Positions 51,246-59,441 of a stretch of 64,000 bases of DNA are shown here, one piece after another. The DNA comes from UBA4427 sp045106235 (GTDB lineage Bacteria > Myxococcota_A > UBA9160 > UBA4427). Every line of letters begins with the position of its first letter. Position 1 is the first letter of the stretch. The position numbers were made by a program, and so were the translations under genes. The notes under the pieces are model-generated. The model saw only the letters and a list, made by a program, of their open reading frames with translations, did no database searches and was not told the origin of the DNA. Location: positions 62,001 to 126,000 of the forward strand of contig JBGCEJ010000023.1 of NCBI GenBank assembly GCA_045106235.1, in the 5' to 3' direction.

Positions 51246-52252
51246 GCGGCGAGCGCTTTGAGCGCGCTGGGAGGCTCGGGCAAAGGTCGACTCGCGGTGC
51301 CTTTAACTATGTTGAGGCGCAGATCGAGTCCTCGCTTTACCGGAACGGCCGCGTGCTGACCCGGCGCGACGCTGATGGCAGTGATGCTGGGACCGAAGGA
51401 CTCGCGATCCATCAAGCGCAGCATCTCGTGGCGAACGCGCGTGACGGCGATCCGGCGGGACGCCCCTCGCTTCAGGCGAACGGCTTTGAACGTGTCTCGG
51501 CGAAGATGACGAATCCATCCCTGGATTTTCTGGATGTTAGGCCAGTCGTCCGAGACTACTATCCGGAATGCGCGGAGTTGGTGAAGAGCCAGACCGAGGC
51601 GACAGAAGTCTTCGCTTTCGATCACAACGTAAGGTCAGTCGCGGGGAAAACGAAAGGGCGGCAGATTGAGGGCGGGCAGCAGGTCCAGGCCCCTGCGCGG
51701 ATCGTGCACGGCGACTATACGCTGACGAGCGCGCCGCAGCGCCTCCGCGATCTGGCTCGTGCGCCCAGTGAAAACGATACCTATCGTGCGGCGCTGGGGG
51801 CAGGGGAGACGCTCCTCGACCCGGATCGCGTCGAGCAGGTTCTCTCGGGCGGGCGGTTCGCGATCATTAATGTGTGGCGCAATATTGTGGCCGAGCCCGT
51901 TCAGCGCGACCCGCTCGCGTTCTGTGACGCGCAGAGTGTCCGGCCTGAAGAACTCGTCGTCTTCGAGATTCACTACGCGGACCGAATCGGCGAGAACTAT
52001 TTCGCCAAGAGCGCCGAGGCGCATCGCTGGTTCGTCTATCCGGAACTCACGCGAGATGAAGCCGTCCTGATCAAGCAGTGGGATTCGGCGGGGAGGCTTT
52101 CGCAGACCGGCGGGGCACAGGGGGACGCGTCGGCTCCAGCGGACGCGCCCTGTACGTTCAGCTTTCACAGTGCGTTCTACGATCCAGAGATGCCGGAAGA
52201 GGCACCTGCGAGATGGAGCGCAGAGGTGCGCTGCATTGCCTTCTTTGACTGA
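51242..52252 (+). CDS. CmcJ/NvfI (AsaB-like) family oxidoreductase
   Basis: 336 residues from GTG 51242, coupled to the serine hydrolase gene. Motifs VFAFDHNVRS, HGDYT-SAPQRL, IINVWRNI, PLAFCDAQSV and HRWFVYPELTRDEAVLIKQWDS are those of the CmcJ/NvfI/AsaB family, whose members take part in hydroxylation or methoxylation in cephamycin and fungal meroterpenoid pathways and are cofactor-poor oxidoreductases. Cytoplasmic; the reaction here is unknown, but the context with a BVMO suggests a shared oxidative pathway. Confidence 0.82.
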   Translation: MSGERFERAGRLGQRSTRGAFNYVEAQIESSLYRNGRVLTRRDADGSDAGTEGLAIHQAQHLVANARDGDPAGRPSLQANGFERVSAKMTNPSLDFLDVRPVVRDYYPECAELVKSQTEATEVFAFDHNVRSVAGKTKGRQIEGGQQVQAPARIVHGDYTLTSAPQRLRDLARAPSENDTYRAALGAGETLLDPDRVEQVLSGGRFAIINVWRNIVAEPVQRDPLAFCDAQSVRPEELVVFEIHYADRIGENYFAKSAEAHRWFVYPELTRDEAVLIKQWDSAGRLSQTGGAQGDASAPADAPCTFSFHSAFYDPEMPEEAPARWSAEVRCIAFFD

Positions 52253-52281
52253 GTCCGGGTCGCGGCCAGGAATCCTCTTTA

Positions 52282-52309
52282 TTGATATTGAAAGTCGTTT
52301 TCAATTAAG
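52282..52309. promoter_or_regulatory. Fur-box-like operator
   Basis: ATTGAAAGTCGTTTTCAAT (52287-52305) is a near-perfect AT-rich dyad in a GC-rich background and resembles the TGATAATCATTATCA-type Fur box. It lies 58 bases before the DUF2470 gene and precedes a HugZ-like gene, which fits iron repression of heme use. Confidence 0.65.
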
Positions 52310-52362
52310 TAAGATCTCCTTCAGTCGGTCCATGTTGACCGTTCTGAGTCGAGGAGACGGGG

Positions 52363-53109
52363 ATGCCAACGAGTGATGATCCTGCGCGGGATGCGCGATC
52401 CTTTGCCCGGGAGCAGCGTTTCGCGCTCGCTTCCCTGGCCGGAAGCGAACACGAAGAAACGGTTCGGATCGCGCTTGCCGGCGATGGACGCGTTCTTCTC
52501 GGCGACGATGTCCCTGTGGTCGCGAATCCTCGCAAGCCCACGCGGCTGGTCACGGGGGTGCGAAACTGCTTCGCCTGTTTCGAGGGCCAGGTGACGCCGA
52601 GCTTCGACACGGCGGATCGAAGGCGCTTTGCGGAGCGCCATCCGGGGTTTGAGCTGAGGTGGTCCGTCGAGCCGGATCTCGTGTCTTGGCACTGCGTCGA
52701 TCGGGGACCTCACGCCTTTCTCGCCCATGAATGGCTGGTGGAGGAGCTGCCGGATGACGAGGTGCTGGTCGATCTGATGGATCGCCTCAACCGGGAACAT
52801 TCCGAGGCGCTCAGTGCTTTGGTGGATGAGGTCGCCGCCGAGCCTGGAATTGATCCGCGTTTGATTGATGTCGATATCGAGGGCGTGCTCCTCGAAACGC
52901 GACATCAGATGCTTCATATTCCCTTCGAGGCGATCAGTCCCCTCGCGCGGGATGTCATCCAGGCCTTGCTGAGGCTCGTCCGAAACACGCGCGATCTGGT
53001 CACGGAGTCCCCGCGTTTTCGGGGTGATCCGCAGCCGCGACGTCAAATTCGATCCACGCTCGATCTCGGGGATGCACCGCGCCTGGCCCGGGTTCGGCCG
53101 TGGAGTTAA
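52363..53109 (+). CDS. DUF2470-like heme-related protein
   Basis: 248 residues. The C-terminal ~85 residues (LMDRLNREHSEALSALVDEV ... then LHIPFEAISPLARDVIQALLRL) resemble the DUF2470 domain found at the end of HugZ-type heme oxygenases. The N-terminal ~130 residues are not recognisable, with two Cys in RNCFACFEG and a Trp/His-rich segment. Downstream of a Fur-box-like dyad and 12 bases before a HugZ-like gene, it is likely part of an iron-regulated heme uptake or degradation unit. Family assignment is tentative. Confidence 0.55.
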   Translation: MPTSDDPARDARSFAREQRFALASLAGSEHEETVRIALAGDGRVLLGDDVPVVANPRKPTRLVTGVRNCFACFEGQVTPSFDTADRRRFAERHPGFELRWSVEPDLVSWHCVDRGPHAFLAHEWLVEELPDDEVLVDLMDRLNREHSEALSALVDEVAAEPGIDPRLIDVDIEGVLLETRHQMLHIPFEAISPLARDVIQALLRLVRNTRDLVTESPRFRGDPQPRRQIRSTLDLGDAPRLARVRPWS

Positions 53110-53121
53110 GGGAACGGATCC

Positions 53122-53916
53122 ATGTCTGATACTGAACAGTCTGCCATCGCGAGCCGCGCCCTCCTTCGGAGTCGGTCAGCCGGCGTGCTTGCGACCGCTT
53201 CGGTCGCGGTTCCGGGCTACCCGCTTGGATCTCTCGTTCCCTACGTGCTTCTGCCTGAAGGGGGCTGCGTGATCTATATTAGTCGGATCGCGCAGCACAC
53301 CAAGAACTTTGAAGCCGATCCCCGCGCGAGCCTGACGGTCATCGAAGCCGACCTCAGCGGAAGCGGCGGCGATCCCCAGGCGACCGGCCGCGTCAGCGTA
53401 CTCGGCGATGCGCGAGTTCTTTCGGGGGATGAGCGCGATGCGGCGAAAGCCCGCTACGCCACCTTCTTCCCCGAGAGCGTCGGTCATTCCGGCGTCCATG
53501 ATTTCGAGTATTGGCAGATCGATCCTCAGCGCGTTCGTTACATCGGGGGGTTCGGCGCGATCCACTGGGTGGAGCGAGATGCGTTTTGCTTACCCGCCGC
53601 AGAGTGGCAGGAGGGCGAAGCGGGGATCGTGCAGCACATGAACGAGGATCATCGCGCCCATATGGCGATGATCTGGACGCAGCACCAAAATCGCGGACAA
53701 GGCGACGGCGCCGAGACGGGCGCATCGTCGTCGGAACTCGACCCGGCGGAGGCCGAACCGATCATGCTCGGGAGCGATCCCGAAGGCTTCCATATGCGCT
53801 GGGCCGAGCAAATGCTTTACGTGCCCTATGCCAAGCGCTGCGAAACCGCGCTCGATGTGCGGAAGGAGATGGTCCGTCTCACGAAGGAAGCGAGGGAATC
53901 AGCAGCGTCGAGCTAG
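53122..53916 (+). CDS. HugZ-like heme-degrading split-barrel protein (PNPOx fold + DUF2470)
   Basis: 264 residues. N-terminal pyridoxamine-phosphate-oxidase-like split barrel (GVLATASVAVPGYPLGSLVPY, ISRIAQHTKNFEADPRASL), then a linker and a DUF2470 domain (QHMNEDHRAHMAMIW ... FHMRWAEQMLYVPYAKR). This order matches HugZ/HutZ proteins that degrade heme to release iron. A ~20-residue insertion splits the DUF2470 region. Co-directional with the upstream DUF2470-like gene and the Fur-box-like site. Confidence 0.8.
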   Translation: MSDTEQSAIASRALLRSRSAGVLATASVAVPGYPLGSLVPYVLLPEGGCVIYISRIAQHTKNFEADPRASLTVIEADLSGSGGDPQATGRVSVLGDARVLSGDERDAAKARYATFFPESVGHSGVHDFEYWQIDPQRVRYIGGFGAIHWVERDAFCLPAAEWQEGEAGIVQHMNEDHRAHMAMIWTQHQNRGQGDGAETGASSSELDPAEAEPIMLGSDPEGFHMRWAEQMLYVPYAKRCETALDVRKEMVRLTKEARESAASS

Positions 53917-53991
53917 GCCCTTCGGCTTCGCGCCGGAGAGTTTCCTAGGACACGCACGCGTTCGGTCGCAAAGCGGCGCTCAAGCTCAAAC

Positions 53992-54840
53992 TCAAGCGGG
54001 CGTCCCCTCGTCCAGCTGCCCGCCGTAGCCGACGACGTCCAGGATTTCGTCGAAGGCTTTCGATTCGCTGGGGATCAGCCGGGGCAAGATCGTGGGGATC
54101 GAAGCGGGGTCGATCTGGCGTTTCGCCTCGAGGAGGGCTTCGGTGGTTTCGAAGCCTGAGATCGATTCGAGATTGCTCAGCGTGGGCGAAATCAAGTTGA
54201 ACTGCCCCTCGGAAAAGCCTTTCAAAACGGCCTCCGGACGGATCCAGAGGCTTTCAACCGTTTCATGGCCATCGTGAAGGGCTTCTTGTTCGGCGGGGGC
54301 CCGGGCGACAAAGAACCGCGTGTTGAATCGTTTAGGCTGATCCACCGGCGTGATCCAGTGGGAGACGTAGGCGAGCTGGTCCGCGGCGAGGCGAACGTTT
54401 TGATCTAGGCAAAGGGCTTCGAGACGGCCGGCCTCGCCCGAGTTCATTTGATCACGGTACTCGGCATAGCGTCGCCGCATCTCGGGCGACTGCAGTCGGA
54501 GCGATTGGCCGTCGGAGCCCCGGGCCAGGAGAATACCCGCCTCCTCGAAGCATTCACGAATGCATGCGACCCAGTAGCTGAGGCCACCCGAGGACAAGCC
54601 GAGGCTTTCGCTGGCTGAACCATCGCTTGGGCCCTCGCAAATCGAGGCGAATCGATGCGCATGGTCAGCGCCGTCCACCTTGCCGCCAGGGAAGACATGC
54701 AGGCCGCCGAAAGGGCCATGCGCGCTCCGCTCCATCAGGAATACCTCGACACCCGTGGTTCCGTCGCGGACCAGCATGACTGTGGCGGATGGGATGGGCG
54801 TCGCGGGGCGTTCGGGATCAGGCGCGTCTTCGGACTGCAT
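53992..54840 (-). CDS. Nudix hydrolase (NUDT19/CoA-diphosphatase-like)
   Basis: 282 residues. The Nudix box is split: FPGGKVD near residue 50, a ~35-residue insertion, then IRECFEEAGILLA with the RExxEExG catalytic core. The insertion between the Gly part and the RE part is characteristic of NUDT7/NUDT19-type acyl-CoA diphosphatases. It would hydrolyse CoA or acyl-CoA to phosphopantetheine derivatives. Last gene of a minus-strand run of catabolic genes, where CoA turnover is plausible. Confidence 0.8.
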   Translation of the reverse strand: MQSEDAPDPERPATPIPSATVMLVRDGTTGVEVFLMERSAHGPFGGLHVFPGGKVDGADHAHRFASICEGPSDGSASESLGLSSGGLSYWVACIRECFEEAGILLARGSDGQSLRLQSPEMRRRYAEYRDQMNSGEAGRLEALCLDQNVRLAADQLAYVSHWITPVDQPKRFNTRFFVARAPAEQEALHDGHETVESLWIRPEAVLKGFSEGQFNLISPTLSNLESISGFETTEALLEAKRQIDPASIPTILPRLIPSESKAFDEILDVVGYGGQLDEGTPA

Positions 54841-54905
54841 GGCAGGAGGCTACCGCAACCGCGCCCGCCCGAACGCACTCGAAAATCGGTACCGGCGCTG
54901 ACCGT

Positions 54906-55487
54906 TTAGAAGCTCGAACCGGGTGTTTCTAGAAATGCGAGCTCCTCGGCGGTCGAGGTCCGACCCAGAATCCCATTGCGATGGGGGTAGCGACCGAAGC
55001 GGTCGATGATCTCTTTGTGGCGGCGCTCGTAGTCGAGTGACGGCGTATCGGCGAAGAGCTCGATCGCGACGGCATGCACGCGCTTCGACTCGCTATGCAT
55101 ATAGGGCATGAGCAGGGTCGACTTTCTTTCACCGAGCTCCAGGTGGAGCTTTTGGGCGACGGCTTCCTGGGCGAGGATGAGGGCGACCGGATCACTGGCG
55201 AAGGCGCCGGGAGTATCTCGGAACATATTTCGGGAAAGCTGATCGAGGACGATGATCTCTGCGAGGCGTCCTTCCGGACTGCGCCTCCATTCGAAGAGTT
55301 CCCCTGCGGCGGCCGCGGCATAGGTCTCGGAAAAGCGCTGCCTGATGGTGGCGTCGAAATCGGGATTGAATTTGTACCAGGCCTCAGGCCCGGCCTCGAC
55401 GTACCAAAAGCGGAGAATCTCTTGCGGGGTCGCGAGCGTGGGCGCGGGCGTGGGCGAGGGCGTGGACGAGGTATTGGTCGTCGGCAT
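54906..55487 (-). CDS. DUF924 family protein
   Basis: 193 residues from ATG 55487, with GGAGGG seven bases upstream; an upstream ATG at 55502 is inside the previous gene. A Thr/Pro/Ser-rich N-terminus leads into ILRFWYVEAGPEAWY, then IIVLDQLSRNMFRDT, LLMPYMHSES and FGRYPHRNGILGR, the hallmark blocks of DUF924, an all-helical TPR-like family of unknown function. The preceding gene's stop is directly adjacent, so it belongs to the same transcript. Confidence 0.83.
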   Translation of the reverse strand: MPTTNTSSTPSPTPAPTLATPQEILRFWYVEAGPEAWYKFNPDFDATIRQRFSETYAAAAAGELFEWRRSPEGRLAEIIVLDQLSRNMFRDTPGAFASDPVALILAQEAVAQKLHLELGERKSTLLMPYMHSESKRVHAVAIELFADTPSLDYERRHKEIIDRFGRYPHRNGILGRTSTAEELAFLETPGSSF

Positions 55488-55489
55488 TT

Positions 55490-56641
55490 TTAGGCCCTCC
55501 AAATCTGGGTGCTGGCACGTTCGGCGCCGTCGACCAGCGCCGCCAGCTTCGCCCAGGCAATACTCGGCTCGACCCCCTCGAGGCCCACCATCGTGCCGAA
55601 GCCGCAGTCGACGCCGGCGATGACGCGCTCTCGACCGACGACTTCGGCATAGCGGAGGATTCGGTCCGCGACGAGATCGGGGTGTTCCACAAAATTCGTC
55701 GTGGTGTCGAGGCAGCCCGTGACGATGACTTTATCTGCGGGCAGTTCTACATCCCGCCAGACTTTCCATTCATGAGCATGGCGCGGATTCGAGCCCTCGA
55801 GGCAGAGGCCCGCTGGGCGCGCCTGCAAAATAATGGGCGCGATTTCTCGCAGCGCGACATCATGGTTATGAGGACCTTCGTAATTCCCCCAACAGACATG
55901 CATACGCATCCGCTCAGGATCGATGCGGGAGAGCGCGCCGTTCAAGATTTCGATGTGCATCGCCGCCACGCGTTTGAATTCATCGAGAGAGAGATGCGAG
56001 AATTCCGCATTGCGTCCCATCGCGAGATCCGGGCAGTCCACTTGGAGCAGGAACCCCGCCTCGACGATGGCTTCGTATTCATCACGCATCACATCCGCCA
56101 TCGCCTGGAGGTATTCTTCGTCGCTGGCGTAGTGAGCATTCGGGAGCATATTGGCGATGACGCCCGGCGAAGCGGCGGACAGGAAGACTTCCTCCACCTC
56201 CTGGCCTTTGATCGCCACTCGCATCTGCTCGAGCTCGAGGCGAACCGCGTCGAAGTCTTTCCAAGCGATCGGCGCCGTACAGGTCGGGACGCGGAGCGCG
56301 GCGAGTCCCCGTGGCGCGCGGGTCTTTGCCCAGTTCGGAAAGTCGGCTGAGTCGAGGCGCTTTGGAAAGGTCTTTCGCCGCTCTCCTTCGAAGCCGCTCA
56401 GTCGGTCGATGATATACGTCGCGTAGGAGGGTTTGGTTTGCTCACCGTCGTTGACGATATCGAGGCCGGTCGCGACTTGGCGCGTGACGCATTTCTTGAC
56501 CGCCTCTTGCCCGACGCGTTCGAGTCGTTCTCGTTCGACGTCCCCGCCTTTTTCGCGCTCGATGAGGAGGTCCCCGATTTCGCCTTCTCGCGGGAGGCTT
56601 CCGGTATGCGTGGTGAGGATGCGGTCGACGCTTCGCTTCAT
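55490..56641 (-). CDS. MetE C-terminal-domain-like (cobalamin-independent methionine synthase family) protein
   Basis: 383 residues from ATG 56641 (GAGG upstream); its ATG overlaps the stop of the Rieske gene. It contains only the catalytic MetE-like barrel: THTGSLPR start, VDCPDLAMG, MHVCWGNYEGPH (His and Cys ligands), and VIAGVDCGFGT near the C-terminus with the third Cys region, so the zinc site is probably intact. Stand-alone versions without the N-terminal domain transfer methyl groups between substrates other than methyltetrahydrofolate-glutamate and homocysteine. In this run a demethylation or methyl-transfer role in catabolism is possible. Confidence 0.78.
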   Translation of the reverse strand: MKRSVDRILTTHTGSLPREGEIGDLLIEREKGGDVERERLERVGQEAVKKCVTRQVATGLDIVNDGEQTKPSYATYIIDRLSGFEGERRKTFPKRLDSADFPNWAKTRAPRGLAALRVPTCTAPIAWKDFDAVRLELEQMRVAIKGQEVEEVFLSAASPGVIANMLPNAHYASDEEYLQAMADVMRDEYEAIVEAGFLLQVDCPDLAMGRNAEFSHLSLDEFKRVAAMHIEILNGALSRIDPERMRMHVCWGNYEGPHNHDVALREIAPIILQARPAGLCLEGSNPRHAHEWKVWRDVELPADKVIVTGCLDTTTNFVEHPDLVADRILRYAEVVGRERVIAGVDCGFGTMVGLEGVEPSIAWAKLAALVDGAERASTQIWRA

Positions 56642-57582
56642 CGGGCGGCCTCTGCGAAGCCCGGGTAGAACTGGAGGCACCAGCGGCGATATTCGGCGAT
56701 CGGCCCGTCCCCGTCGCAGAGCGCAGGCGCGCTCTGGTAGCGCTTATTTTCCCAGATCGGGATGTCCTCTCCGATCTGTTTATCGAGATCGCGGCAAATT
56801 GCCTTTGCAATGCCTGCACCCGAGCCGTTCTTCGGCTGATAAAAGACGACGGTCAGATCGCTCGTTTTTTCATCGATCGGGGTCATGCAGTTCAGGCTGA
56901 TGGTCTCGAAGATGCCCGTAAAATGGGTCCAGCCGAAACCCAGCCCCGCGCTGTTCACTTCGATGACGTTTTGGGCGCGGCCCTTTGCGGTCTCGATTTC
57001 GGTGTACTGAACAGCGCGCCGCGTCGCTCCGTCACTCGTGACTTCAGAAGGCGGGACCGCGGCGGAGCCGTGGACCGTCGGGAAATGCGCGCTGTCGACG
57101 CCGTTCTCGCCCATCTCCTGGATTGGGCTGCGGATTCGCCAGGTCTTTCGGAACGTCTCCATCCAATCTGCGGATTCCGTCTGCGGTAGCGCTGGGATCT
57201 CATAGAAAGGCGTTCGATCTTCGGGGTCATGCCATGCCCAGACGAAGCCGTTCCGCTCGCAGCTGGGATAGCTCCTGAGCTTTGCGCCCTTGGGAATCCG
57301 CTTCGCGTAAGGCACGGCTACGCATTGACCCGAGCCATCGAATTCCCAGCCGTGAAACGGGCATCGGAGCCGCTCGCCGAACACGCTTCCGCCGACGCCG
57401 AGATGGGCGCCGAGATGTGGGCAATGTGCGTCGAGGACATGGGCTTCGCCGGACGCGTCTCGGAAGAGCGCAAGGGGGCGCGCGAAAACGTCAAGGGCCT
57501 GGAGGCCGCCGGGCTCTAGGTCAGCGCTTGCGCTGACGGGGAACCAGCCTGAGGGAATCGGGAAGGGGAAGTCGATGGACAT
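56638..57582 (-). CDS. Rieske non-heme iron oxygenase (KshA-like)
   Basis: 314 residues. The Rieske [2Fe-2S] site is C54-x-H56 and C74-x2-H77 (CPHLGAHLG, CPFHGW). The mononuclear iron site is in ENGVDSAHFPTVHG, with Asn160, Asp163, His166 and His171. Size and order resemble 3-ketosteroid 9-alpha-hydroxylase oxygenase and related cholesterol 7-desaturases. A separate reductase is needed and is not seen in the window. Ends with an ATGA overlap into the MetE-like gene. Confidence 0.87.
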   Translation of the reverse strand: MSIDFPFPIPSGWFPVSASADLEPGGLQALDVFARPLALFRDASGEAHVLDAHCPHLGAHLGVGGSVFGERLRCPFHGWEFDGSGQCVAVPYAKRIPKGAKLRSYPSCERNGFVWAWHDPEDRTPFYEIPALPQTESADWMETFRKTWRIRSPIQEMGENGVDSAHFPTVHGSAAVPPSEVTSDGATRRAVQYTEIETAKGRAQNVIEVNSAGLGFGWTHFTGIFETISLNCMTPIDEKTSDLTVVFYQPKNGSGAGIAKAICRDLDKQIGEDIPIWENKRYQSAPALCDGDGPIAEYRRWCLQFYPGFAEAAR

Positions 57583-57585
57583 GGG

Positions 57586-58200
57586 CTACCGCGGATTGAT
57601 TCGGTAGAGCCGGTCTCCGGGCTCGGCTTTTCCGGCGCGTCCTGTGAGGGCTTCGCCGACGCCGACGACGGTGCTATGTGCCGCTGTTTCACTTGCGGCG
57701 CGTCCGCCGGAGTCGCCCGCGTATTTGAGGTTCCGGCCAGCGCGAACGCGTTTGTATTCCGCTGTTTCGTGGGGGACGTGAACAAGATTCACGTTGGCCC
57801 GCTTGCCTTCGATTCGGATGACGGCACGCGAGTCTCGGTTGATTTGCTGTGGCCAGCGATTGAGCTGCCCTCCGACACAGTCGAGGTCGCAGGCGACATA
57901 GGGGATGCCGTCGTGGACGCTGAACCAGAGTGTAAGGGAGCTTTCTTCTGCGACGATCTCCATTTCGAGCTCGTGTAGCGCGTCGAGTGCGGGCCAGTCG
58001 AGATCGCCGAGTACGACGATTTCGCCGCTCTGGAAGGGGCCGCCGTGAAAGATGTTCACGGGTCCGTCTGCCTTGGAGATCAGGAAAGTGGCTAGGAAGT
58101 AGCTCAAAGCAATTCCGAGCAGGAGCGCAGCGATGCGTCGAAGCCAGGGCGAGACCGTCGAGGGCGCGGCGAGAGGCATATCTTGCTCGGGGTTTGCCAT
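57586..58200 (-). CDS. Single-pass membrane protein of unknown function
   Basis: 204 residues with one membrane helix near residues 25-43 and an exported domain. That domain (DGIPYVACDLDCVGGQLNRW ... VIRIEGKRANVNLVHV) recalls flavin or F420 split-barrel proteins, but I cannot assign it with confidence. Sits between the MBL-like and Rieske genes with gaps of 39 and 3 bases, so it belongs to the catabolic operon. Confidence 0.55.
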   Translation of the reverse strand: MANPEQDMPLAAPSTVSPWLRRIAALLLGIALSYFLATFLISKADGPVNIFHGGPFQSGEIVVLGDLDWPALDALHELEMEIVAEESSLTLWFSVHDGIPYVACDLDCVGGQLNRWPQQINRDSRAVIRIEGKRANVNLVHVPHETAEYKRVRAGRNLKYAGDSGGRAASETAAHSTVVGVGEALTGRAGKAEPGDRLYRINPR

Positions 58201-58239
58201 GGGTGGGAACCTTTCCGTTTTTCGAGGAACGCGTTTTGA

Positions 58240-58992
58240 CTACGTGGTGAATACTTTGTCGACCGCTCTCTGGCAGGCGGCCTTGGCGCCCGAGGCGAGA
58301 AGGCTTCCGTGGGCAGAGATCAGCTGGTCAAAGTCGAGCTGAAGCAGGCGTCTGAATTCGCTTTCAAGGTCGCCGCCCTTGGGCGTCATTAATTTTACCC
58401 AGATAGGGCCGACGAGTGTCGATTTAGGGAATCCGATGAACGGGAGTGCGCGGCGCGCGAGCCAGTTGTTATGGCGGTAGTCGCCGTAGTTCTGAATCGC
58501 GTCGCAGGTGATGAGCAGCCCCTTTCCCCGTTTGAGAAGCAAGGCCGCTTCAGGCTGCTTGGTTCCTTGAAAGCAAAAGAGCTCCGCGTCTGGGAAGGGC
58601 AACTCGCTTGTGGCATCGAGGGCGACGGTTGGCTTCGGCAGGGGGTGGAGTGCGGCGGGTCCGGGGCCCCAAAGCGGCGCGTCATACTTGTCCATGTAGT
58701 AGGCGTCGTCGACGCTATGCATGGGGCCGAGGCGCAGGACCTGCTTAACGGTTCCGAGCGCCTTCAGCGCTTCCTCCTCGGCGGAGGAGAGCCGAATCGG
58801 GTCGATCAGGGTGAGGTCCCCCTCGTGACGCACGATCACCATATTGCGTGTGATGCGCACGAGGGGGTTCATCTGGATAGACCCACGGACCAGGAATACA
58901 TCCGACTGGATCTCTTTGATCGGATCGTGCGGGTAGACCTTCGATGCAGCGACGAGCTTGGGTGTCGGCGCAGAGTCCGTGGATTCAGTCAT
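58240..58992 (-). CDS. Metallo-beta-lactamase-fold-like protein (DUF4336-like)
   Basis: 250 residues. The overall pattern (IQMNPLVRITRNMVIVRHEGDLTLIDPIRL ... LLITCDAIQNYGDY ... LISAHGSLL) follows an MBL fold, but the HxHxDH motif is reduced to GPMHSVDDAYY, so the usual two-metal site is incomplete. Related DUF4336 proteins share this feature. It is 2 bases downstream of the VOC gene on the same strand. Function unknown. Confidence 0.62.
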   Translation of the reverse strand: MTESTDSAPTPKLVAASKVYPHDPIKEIQSDVFLVRGSIQMNPLVRITRNMVIVRHEGDLTLIDPIRLSSAEEEALKALGTVKQVLRLGPMHSVDDAYYMDKYDAPLWGPGPAALHPLPKPTVALDATSELPFPDAELFCFQGTKQPEAALLLKRGKGLLITCDAIQNYGDYRHNNWLARRALPFIGFPKSTLVGPIWVKLMTPKGGDLESEFRRLLQLDFDQLISAHGSLLASGAKAACQRAVDKVFTT

Positions 58993-58994
58993 GC

Positions 58995-59363
58995 TCAGCC
59001 TGGGTGATGAAGGGCGCAGAGTTTATTGCCATCGGGATCGCGGAGATAGGCGAGGTAGATCGTGCCTTCCCGGAGCCCCGGCGGGTCCTCGCAGGTCGTG
59101 CCGCCGTTGGCGACGCCTGCGGCATGCCACGCGTCACCTTGCTCCGCTGACTCGACGGCGAATCCGATCGTGGCCCCGTTGCCATGGGTCGCGGGTTCGC
59201 CATTGATCGGCTTGGTGATGGCAAAGTTGCCCTTGGGCGTGACGTAGAAGTAGCGCTCCTTATTGGCGATGCCGGCGGGAACACCCAGCGTTTCAAAGAT
59301 GGCATCGTAGAATTTCTTAGCGGCTTCGAGATCGTTGACACCGAGCATGACGTGGCTGAACAA
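58995..59363 (-). CDS. VOC (glyoxalase/dioxygenase) family protein
   Basis: 122 residues, typical of a single-domain VOC protein: MLGVNDLEAAKKFYDAIF start, central TIGFAVESAEQGDAWH and C-terminal LRDPDGNKLCALHH. Metal ligands include His near the start (FSHVMLG) and later Glu/His positions. Such proteins act as small lyases, isomerases or resistance factors. Encoded between the second BVMO and the MBL-like gene. Confidence 0.82.
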   Translation of the reverse strand: MFSHVMLGVNDLEAAKKFYDAIFETLGVPAGIANKERYFYVTPKGNFAITKPINGEPATHGNGATIGFAVESAEQGDAWHAAGVANGGTTCEDPPGLREGTIYLAYLRDPDGNKLCALHHPG

Positions 59364-59441
59364 AATTTTCTCCTGGTCTGTTTGGGGTAAGTCGGAACAG
59401 TGAATCGGGGACGCGACTCGCGCGTGCGTCCTCGGTGGATC

